Part shown: one piece after another, positions 56,505 to 64,000 of the stretch | How the letters are laid out: the number at the start of each line of letters is the position of its first letter | Position numbering within the stretch: position 1 is the first letter of the stretch | Origin: Limnoperna fortunei | Lineage: Eukaryota > Mollusca > Bivalvia > Mytilida > Modiolidae | Direction of reading: 5' to 3' | DNA length: 64,000 nt | NCBI GenBank assembly: GCA_944474755.1 | Contig: OX104112.1 | Location: 63,457,640-63,521,639, forward strand | Notes under the pieces: generated by a model | What the model was told of the DNA's origin: nothing | The model's input: only the letters and a program-made list of their open reading frames with translations | Database searches by the model: none | Program-made: the position numbers and the translations under genes

Positions 56505-57695
56505 AAAACCACACTTTGAAAAATTATCTTTGGTAACATGAGTGTCAGTGGGGTTCTTATTTGATATCCTTTCTGTGTTTAAACAATAATTGTGTTTTTA
56601 TGTGCATATTGTCACCGTGTTTGTCCATATTAATAGTTTCTGCTTACTAGTTATAAGAAAGTTTCCTACCACGTATAGAGACAGGATGGTAATGAACTAT
56701 GGCAGACAATACAAGTACCACGATTACTGGAGTAATTTCCCGATCAAAAACCAAATTTCAAGCACCTTTAAGTTTTATTCCCTAGCAGAATTTAAACGAA
56801 TGTAGACTTGTTTTAAACTCAAATACACATAAGCCGGATTAAATCTTACAAGCAAGTCTTGCATATATATAACTTCGTGCAGTTTAAACATATTTTATTT
56901 GTAAAGATATAAACACAATCGGAAATAAGTAAGGCATACCTTATGAAGTCCTTCCGTTTGGTACTGTATTATTTAGACATGCTTAATATTAAATAAAAAT
57001 ACATCGGGTTTATAAACAAACATTACAGAGTACCGTATATTAAACCAATTAAGATTTCAATTTTAAATACTATTTATTAAAGTACAGTTTGAAGCTAATA
57101 ACTAATAATGAGAAACAAAGACAAGCAGAAATGTACGCTGTAAATCAAACAATGTCTTAAGTTTATGACTGTGGATTGTCTGATCAGCGTTGTGATGAAC
57201 AGTGTCGTTACTGGTTCTGTAGTTTCTCTAATTCCGAAATATCGTCATTACCGTTTCTAATGTGAGAAGGGATAAATAATCAAAAGCTAAACTGCGGAAG
57301 CCAGTCGTACCTCGAGGATAACAGATAAACAATGCTTGTCTATGGACAGAAATCAATTGCCACCAAAAGATTCTTTTAAACATCCATATACTTTTAAAAT
57401 ATAATGACTTGTTCAACTGTAATGACTTTAAAACAAAAGTAAATGTCGCTAAACTATTTAAAATAATATTATCTGTTGTAAATTGATAGAACTTCATTTA
57501 ATCTATGATATACTCTATCAGTAATGCCTTCCTAAATCACACCTGTGTATTATTACTTATGTACCAATTTTGATGTTAAATTTAACTAAGTTGTCATTTG
57601 ATTACAAGTCATATTATGTTAATATTTGTTTGTTTGTATTCAACATACCCCAGTTGGGGTCATTGAAAGAATAAAAAGTTCAAGTTCAAGGTAGC
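56505..57695. other. Intergenic, nothing recognised
   Basis: No gene supported; ACCCCAGTTGGGGT near 57649 is a short hairpin. Confidence 0.4.
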
Positions 57696-57780
57696 AATCA
57701 TAATTGGCTGACCGCCGTTTGTAGCCACTTGCGAAAAGCCGAGCGATCACGAAGCGGCTACGAAGAGAAAATAGGGAAAA

Positions 57781-57960
57781 AGCAAGATAATGTGAATAAA
57801 ACTGTTTTAAAAGGAATGTGGCATTGATTTGACTAAATGTGTATTTTTATCATAAAATGTGTATCATAAAACTTAAACGGGAAAAATATGCAAGATAATG
57901 GGAATCAAACTATTTAAAAGGTAAGTGGCATTGATTTGTGTATGTTTATCATAAAATCAC
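57781..57960. repeat. Two-unit tandem duplication of about 105 bp
   Basis: GCAAGATAATGTGAATAAAA..TTAAAAGGAATGTGGCATTG..TTTATCATAAAAT is followed by a second unit GCAAGATAATGGGAATCAAA..TTAAAAGGTAAGTGGCATTG..TTTATCATAAAAT. Confidence 0.7.
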
Positions 57961-59514
57961 ACCGATCAACCGACTTATATCATTTTGGTGAGAAGAAGTA
58001 TGACACGATGAAAAAAGATATAAACAAGTCAAGACCTATACGTATACAGATGAGTTTTTCCAAATCGCTTCGTTTAAAACTCGCCGTATCAAATATAGTG
58101 TAGTAAAAAATTATTTGGCATACATTTGTCCATTAACATATTCAATCGTTTTAACCAATGTTTTCATTTGTTATCTGAAAATATGTTCCAAAGGTACTGG
58201 CAACACAAATTTGAACAAATAAATGCAAAATTTACGCTTCTGCACAATATATTTCTGTATCAAGTGTTTTTGTTCAAAAAGACATATATCCAACTTTTTT
58301 CTGACCCCAAAATTATTCTTCCAGTTTCAATTTATTAGGAGTTTAAATCATTTTTCTTTACGCAGTTACTGAAAAAATGATACGGAAAAAATCAGCTCAT
58401 CTTTTTATAAGACACGATGAATAAAAGTTCCTTGACACGATTGAACACAGCCATGTATTTCTTAAGTGATTAGTTTTATACTTCCACATGGGGCATTTCA
58501 ATAACTTTTTACAACTAATGTCTGTATATCATTGAATATTATACAAAAAGTCTACAATTGTTAATACAATAGGACTATGATGTAAATTCTTGACACAAAT
58601 CACTAGATATGGAAAAAGGTAACCAGCAGCGGAGCAGCTTTTTACTCATCTTAAAACCATAGTGAGGAATTAAACATAGAGTAAATGCTCTCATTGAGAC
58701 AATCCCAGAGCAGGGCTTAAGCGGAAATCTGTGTTAAATGTCGATAACGCTCTACATATGAGTTCGAATCTATCAACAAATAACAACATAACGAACACGA
58801 TTTTTTACAAATATTTCCTACTATGTCCACCTTAAATAGTATAAAACGGAACCATCTACTTGGTAGGTCAATATATTGATGTCAAACTTTTATTACAAAT
58901 TGTAAGGTATGAATTTAGGCAAACATTATCAAATATGCTGCCTAAAATTTATAATAAAGACGCAGGGCGAAAAATTTAAAGGTTAATTAGCTTACAAATG
59001 AGAGTTACATCTCAAGAATTAATACATCATTTTTAACTTTAACACGGAAACTTCTTATGTCTAATCATTTTTAACATTATCGGTTGCATATATTATGAGA
59101 ATTCCAGTTATCTTTTACAAAAAAAAAAGAAAAGGAAAACGTGTAAGACATGTAGTTACTAAGGACAATATTATTTCATTCGAACAGACCGCGACATTGA
59201 CCTTAATTGACCGAATTATACACAATTTTCATCGAGTATTACACATGTAGACACCCGAAGATACACAGAAAAGAATCTACGAATCTGGTAAGAGTATACT
59301 TACACAAATGTACACCGTTTTATTACAAAATTATTTATATTAATGGTTTAATCACCTGTTTTCTTTCATTGTTAATTCTAATAAATGAATAATGAATAAT
59401 AATAAACAATTAAACAAATAAAAACAAACATTGTCTTTATTTTTATGTCAACGCCCCAAATGCTAGTAACTATTTACTCACATGGCAAATATGAAAAGCT
59501 TAAACTTTTAACGA

Positions 59515-59640
59515 AGGTCGGGGTTTTCTCTGGGTACTCAGGCTTCCACTCCCAATAAAAACTGGATTCTATCATACAGCTGAAAAATGCTGAAAGTGGC
59601 ATTAAACAACATTCGTACAAGCAAACAAACACTCAAACAA
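59515..59640 (+). repeat. SINE 3' fragment
   Basis: GGGGTTTTCTCTGGGTACTC, CCCAATAAAAACTGGATTCT, AGCTGAAAAATGCTGAAAGT, GGCATTAAACAACATTCG and a CAAA-rich end match the SINE family copies. Confidence 0.7.
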
Positions 59641-59668
59641 TTATTTTGAAAGTTATAACCCGCGAAGC

Positions 59669-59790
59669 AATGACTTAAAAGGCATTGATATGATCTTGGG
59701 GGGGGGGGGGGGACACAAATTTCGAAGTTAAATATTCCGGTCACTCAAAAGGCAATGGTGTGACCTTGGGGGTCAAATTTCAAATTAAAT
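59669..59790. repeat. Two-unit repeat with expanded G tract
   Basis: ACTTAAAAGGCATTGATATG-ATCTTGGGG... and ACTCAAAAGGCAATGGTGTG-ACCTTGGGG... are two copies of a 60-70 bp unit. In the first copy the G run has grown to about 14-16 bases. Confidence 0.65.
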
Positions 59791-60049
59791 GTCAACACCC
59801 ATGGCATGCGACACATCGGTTAGTTATAAATTACTCACATGCCAAATATCACAAAGCTTACCTAAAAAGAATAAAAACTTATATCCTGGACACGATTTGA
59901 TATGGATGCACGGACGGACAGACAACAATATGTCGACCTTCTTTGGTCTCTTTTACCAAAAACCCAATATAAACGTCCTAAAAAATGAAAAGTGGAATAT
60001 AACACTAGATAAAGCTACCTTGCATATCCTAAACGTGTATTAGTATGGG

Positions 60050-60800
60050 ATTTGCAGTGTCAAATAAATTTGGCTGAAAATATCAGCCTTAAAGGCGAAG
60101 AAAAGAAAAAAGAAGATGAAGTAAATTACCAGACAAAAACAATATGTCTCCCATTTATCTTTGTTTGGTATACATAATAAAATAAGAATTGCACACAAAT
60201 ATAAAGTATAGTTTGAAAGCTGTTCTGCATATGTTATTGTGTGTAGCAATTTGTTCATTGTATATTTTATGCACAGTTATCAAAATTAATTTTCCCCATC
60301 CTCCTCTTCATGCTTCATATTGACAAGAAAATAAAAAATTTACATATATTATTACATTACGAACTCTTAAAGTGAATACTTATTCAATTGGTTAGCAGAA
60401 TTTCATAGCTTATACAAAGTCATATTTCTTGTTTTAGTCGTATCATTGAACTGATTTATATCGTATCGTACTTTCTCCGACTCTGCAATTAAAATAAAAT
60501 TAATATTGTTAATGCATTATGTTAAAGATACATTTTTGGTACCAAACGAAAGCTAAATGAGTATTCTTTACATACAAACGGACGATTTGAAATAAAATTA
60601 TATCAGGTCATTTTAGCATTTTAATAACTATATCTGCATTTTTTCGTTTATTTTATAAGATTAGTTGGACAAAAGTAAAAGCAAGAGCATAAAGAACTGA
60701 ATATATCTATTGCCAAATCTATGCTAAATCGTGTTTTAATATATTTTATTCGCTCAGTAAATTTAAAACATATTAAAATTTGAAAAACTTACCTACGTTT
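60050..60800. other. Interior of the inverted repeat, nothing recognised
   Basis: AT-rich with short ORFs on both strands; no gene supported. The same holds for 58040-59500. Confidence 0.4.
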
Positions 60801-61114
60801 TCATCGCTTCTAACTTGTTTATATCTTTTTTCATCGTGTCATACATCTTCTCCCCAAAATGATACAAGTCGGTTGATCGGTGTGAAAATGTACATCATAA
60901 AACTTAAACGGACAAACACGGAAATTGCCGGAAATTTCCGAAGCGTGACATTTTCGCGAACAGGTCTACATCAACTATACTGGTGAATATGTTGCATCTA
61001 GGAACTAACCCCCATGCATTTTTGAAAATTGTATAAAATTCTTCGTATTTAAAGTGCCGTTTTGCATCACCTTTAAGAGCTCTTTTGTTTGTAAATACTA
61101 GGTTCCTTATTCTG

Positions 61115-61625
61115 TAGCCCCGTGCGGGATCCGGGTGGCCAAAAGAATAGACCGCAGTCGCGCTAGCTTGTCGTAAAAGGCGACTAAATAGCGCCCAGTA
61201 CCCTGACCGGCGTGTCAGGTCGGTTTGCCTAAAGACCGACTGGCATGTGTGCCCCAGGTGGTTGAATGGGGTACCCCTGGCAAGCTGGGGTTGTCAGGCC
61301 CTAATACGGAAAACCTGACCTCAAACCATATTAGTGCAACGTGTTGGGAAAAATGCCACTTTCCTCGCACGTTAAAGAACGCTGCTGTAGTATTCGCTAT
61401 GAGTAGGGATTTTGATCCCGCTACAGGAGGCTGAATTGCCGACCCTATCCATCCTCCCATATGCCAGTGGCAATCTAAAATCCGTTACCCCTGTTTTTCC
61501 TTGTGTCCCATCCCATTTTTATTTCATCATTTCATGTTCATTTTATCATCCATTTCATGTTCATCGCCTGAAAATAGCTGAAATAATGCTGCTCGGGCGT
61601 TAAACACCATTAATCAATCAATCCT
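61115..61625 (+). mobile_element. GC-rich SINE-like element with TCAATCAATC tail
   Basis: It begins GTAGCCCCGTGCGGGATCCG, has CTAGCTTGTCGTAAAAGGCG, ACCTGACCTCAAACCATATT, TTGATCCCGCTACAGGAGGC, and ends GGGCGTTAAACACCATTAAT plus CAATCAATC. The tail ending is shared with other molluscan SINEs. It is about 510 bp, much richer in GC than its surroundings, and carries spurious ORFs on both strands (61215-61460, 61225-61434, 61412-61603). Whether the head derives from tRNA or another RNA is not clear. Confidence 0.7.
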
Positions 61626-61629
61626 TATT

Positions 61630-63805
61630 CTGTACGACAGAAATCTCACAACAATTTGCGATTAACCTTTTCTTGTTTTTGCAACTACATGGGAGCGACT
61701 TATCATTTATGTTTATATCCATGTTGAATTTGTTTTAACTTGTCTACAACAAAGCGGTCAGTGTTAATTGGATGTTGAGTTGTTCCAGATGGTCTTCTGG
61801 GATTTGTAACTTGTAGAACCGAAGGCTTGTCCTCGTGGAATATTGTTCCTGTAATTCAAGTTGATTTTCTAAGACAGCTATTTTTTGTAAGAGGATTTCA
61901 CTGTCATCAGATTATTATTTGTTTGACTGAATGTGATATAAAGATGATTGTAGAATTATAGACTGCTGACATATTTTTGTGGTTTTGGTTTTAGAAAAGT
62001 TTTTATATTTTTTCAAGTGATGGTTTCGTTTGTTCTTTATCACATTGTACTACTTCATCTTTGATGCTTCAGAAAGAGTTTCACTTAGTTTTTTCTACAA
62101 GTACTAGTATAATTGTATCTAAAACATGAATGCTAGTTAAAGCTTCAACAATTTTATCAACTAGGTTTATCTTAGGAGCGGATGTTTTCTTTAGAATTGA
62201 AAGTTCTTTAATGGCGGTTTCCCTGTACAGTTGCGTCTAAGAGTTTGTCTAGTCGCCTATCGAACTGTAGCTGGGGGATTGAGTGCTATACCCAGTAGTG
62301 TGCGTTTTTCCTTGCATTTTTCTAATTTAATATTATACCTTTTTATTATGAAAATCCAGTATAAAATTTATCCTCGATAACCTGTGTATATTTAATAATA
62401 TGCCTCTTGTTTACATATTACAAATCGTCCTTGACTTTTTCTATGGGAATTTTTCACTGTAAGTCAGCCATTTTTGTGTCCAAAGGGCCCTTCACTCTCC
62501 GGCACAGAGAACATAACTGGTTCCCAGATATAACCTCTGCCACACGTCATTCTCCATTTACTGCGGGGCTACATTTGTCGTCTGCATGTGACGTTTTTAA
62601 ACAAAGAATGATGTTTGTAAAATAATACACAAGCTCTTTCTTATTGTTATATAGTCTATTTATACACTTTTGACACCGTTTTACATTGCAATTACTACGT
62701 TTGTGCGCGAAGCATATCTGCCATGAGAGATATCTCTCATCATGTCAACCAATGGTATGGCAGAGGTGATTGTGGTTGACGTAGGAGATTGAGTGACCTT
62801 ATGTTGTATACAAAAGTTCGTCTGCTTTCGTGACTTTCAATGGTATTCGTACAAAACGGAAGACTATTCCCGCCTCAACCGCAAACGACATTGCCTGAAA
62901 GTTATCAAACAGACAACAATCGCCTGTTCTTAATTTACATTTCAATTCTAGTTATGGTCACAGTTTATTATAGAAAATAGAAATATAAATAAAAAGGCAA
63001 CATCTTTCAAAACGTTAATTAAATGTGGACACTAATCGTTATTTCAATATACACCTCTTTTGCAAAAGGACCATAATCTGGACCATACGATTTTTCACTC
63101 AAAAACATCTACCAATGTACGCTTACTTATACTTAGCTACAATAATGTAGCTCCTTATTTTTCTTTAATGGACGGTGCTACAAAGAGGCCCCATTACTCG
63201 TAATGAAGCAAAAACACTCTTGGCATTTATACATATTTTCCGTTATTAAACTACTATTTTTGTTTAATTTATTTTTTTTTCTTTCTCCGCCGTTCAGCTA
63301 ACATTTCTACAAGGTCTAATTAAACAATTTTAACACTTTTTCGCAATCATGGCATTGTTGACAAAATTGACAGAATTGAAGAATCGTATCGGGAAAAATT
63401 TGATCCCAGCTAATGCAATAAATTAGGAAAAAACTTGATCCGGGTGATCATTTTACCAAATCGGTTCAGAAATTATCTACTTCCGGAATTCAAATTTTGA
63501 CAACAATGCCACGACTACGAATAAGGTGTAAAACTAACGAATTAGGTGTTGTAGAAATATCAGGTAAACTTCAAAGACTTCAGTCCATGGATGCTTCCAT
63601 ATTGGCTTTATCACCCAAAACTGATATTCGATAACATGTTCGTAAAAATGCAATAGTATGCGTAAATGTTTATACAAAGTGAGTTTAGGCATCAGCAACC
63701 AGGTGACCACACATAAGATAGGCAAATACTTTATGCATTTCAACATTTCCAGTAAAAAAACAAATAACACGATTAGTCCTCTTATGGGAGATAACTTCAA
63801 TTTCA
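61630..63805. other. Intergenic, nothing recognised
   Basis: No gene supported. An 18-bp perfect palindrome ATGAGAGATATCTCTCAT occurs at about 62724. Confidence 0.4.
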
Positions 63806-63809
63806 AGTG

Positions 63810-64000
63810 GTTTTTTTTTGTTTGTTTGTTTTAATGGTGTTTTATGCCACTTTCAGTAATTTTTTAGCTATATCATGGCGTGCAGTTTTTATTGGGGGAG
63901 GAAGCCGGATTACCCGGAGAGAACCACCGACCTGTGGAAGGAAAACTGGCAATCCTTGTCAATTAAGATTGAAGTAGAGTACAACCTGCATGCCTGCAAT
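63810..64000 (-). mobile_element. SINE, minus orientation, cut by the window edge
   Basis: It matches 53398-53590 almost base for base: GTTTGTTTGTTTTAATGGTG, CACTTTCAGTAATTTTTTAG, ATATCATGGCGTGCAGTTTT, GGGGGAGGAAGCCGGATTAC, AACTGGCAATCCTTGTCAAT. The tRNA-like head lies beyond the window. Confidence 0.8.

Larger units (their letters stand above)
57957..60890. repeat. Long-range inverted repeat (arms about 75-90 bp)
   Basis: TCACACCGATCAACCGACTT...GAAAAAAGATATAAACAAG at 57958-58030 is the inverted copy of CTTGTTTATATCTTTTTTCA...AGTCGGTTGATCGGTGTGA at 60812-60885, with about 90 percent identity. ATCATAAAACTTAAACGG, in contrast, is found in direct orientation near both (57862 and 60894). The interior of 2.8 kb has no transposase. 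Confidence 0.75.

Noticed and set aside
61215..61460. ORFs on both strands in a GC-rich block
   Set aside because: They lie wholly inside a SINE-like element and overlap each other on opposite strands.
1..64000. CRISPR arrays, prokaryotic operons or phage
   Set aside because: Composition, introns, LINEs and SINEs show an animal genome; no spaced direct repeats of CRISPR type were seen.
1..64000. Functional tRNA or rRNA genes
   Set aside because: The tRNA-like A and B boxes found all belong to SINE heads; no complete cloverleaf was identified by eye.

Overview
This is an AT-rich, intron-containing animal genome window, very probably from a marine bivalve close to Mytilus. The evidence is a retrozyme-type hammerhead monomer, several molluscan SINE families, the bivalve TAGCTCACCTG repeat, and many degenerate LINE and Tc1 copies. 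Genes have short exons with GT..AG introns; nothing looks prokaryotic or viral. Most ORFs shorter than about 100 codons are chance openings.

Three host genes can be supported. (1) Minus strand, 1975 down to beyond base 1: exons of matching phase encode a short N-terminal tail, one membrane helix, a thrombospondin type-1 repeat and a SPRY/B30.2-like domain dense in N-glycosylation sequons, so apparently a type II surface protein. The last exon runs off the window. (2) Plus strand, 30159 to 35945: five coding exons (about 554 residues) with a 23-residue acidic tandem repeat followed by a ZU5-like region. A one-base shift in a run of eight A interrupts the last exon. A decayed copy of its first exon lies 4.8 kb upstream. 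(3) Plus strand, 53823 to 54119: a 98-residue secreted cysteine-rich peptide with a VWC pattern.

The rest is dominated by mobile DNA. Autonomous relics are a LINE (+, 13.3-15.5 kb), a LINE (-, 19.1-22.35 kb), a fragment of a Penelope-like or related reverse transcriptase (-, 22.9-23.65 kb) whose 3' part recurs four times, a fairly young Jockey/CR1-like LINE (+, 42.54-45.96 kb) and a Tc1-like transposon (6450-7461) with TA duplications. Non-autonomous DNA elements are a 2.5-kb element with 10-bp target duplications (16133-18668), a 1.1-kb foldback element (54192-55294), a 470-bp MITE family with two copies, and a 1.25-kb element with direct terminal repeats (51.18-52.44 kb). There are at least eight SINE or SINE-like copies, two hammerhead ribozyme motifs and several tandem arrays.

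Layout: 0-2 kb membrane gene; 2-13 kb intergenic with Tc1, MITE and tandem repeats; 13-24 kb LINE and transposon cluster; 24-30 kb intergenic with the decayed exon, retrozyme and possible promoter; 30-36 kb acidic-repeat/ZU5-like gene; 36-53 kb repeats with one young LINE; 53.8-55.3 kb VWC peptide gene with foldback element; 55-64 kb repeats and intergenic DNA. All calls come from reading the sequence; no search was run, so family names are recognition-level calls.
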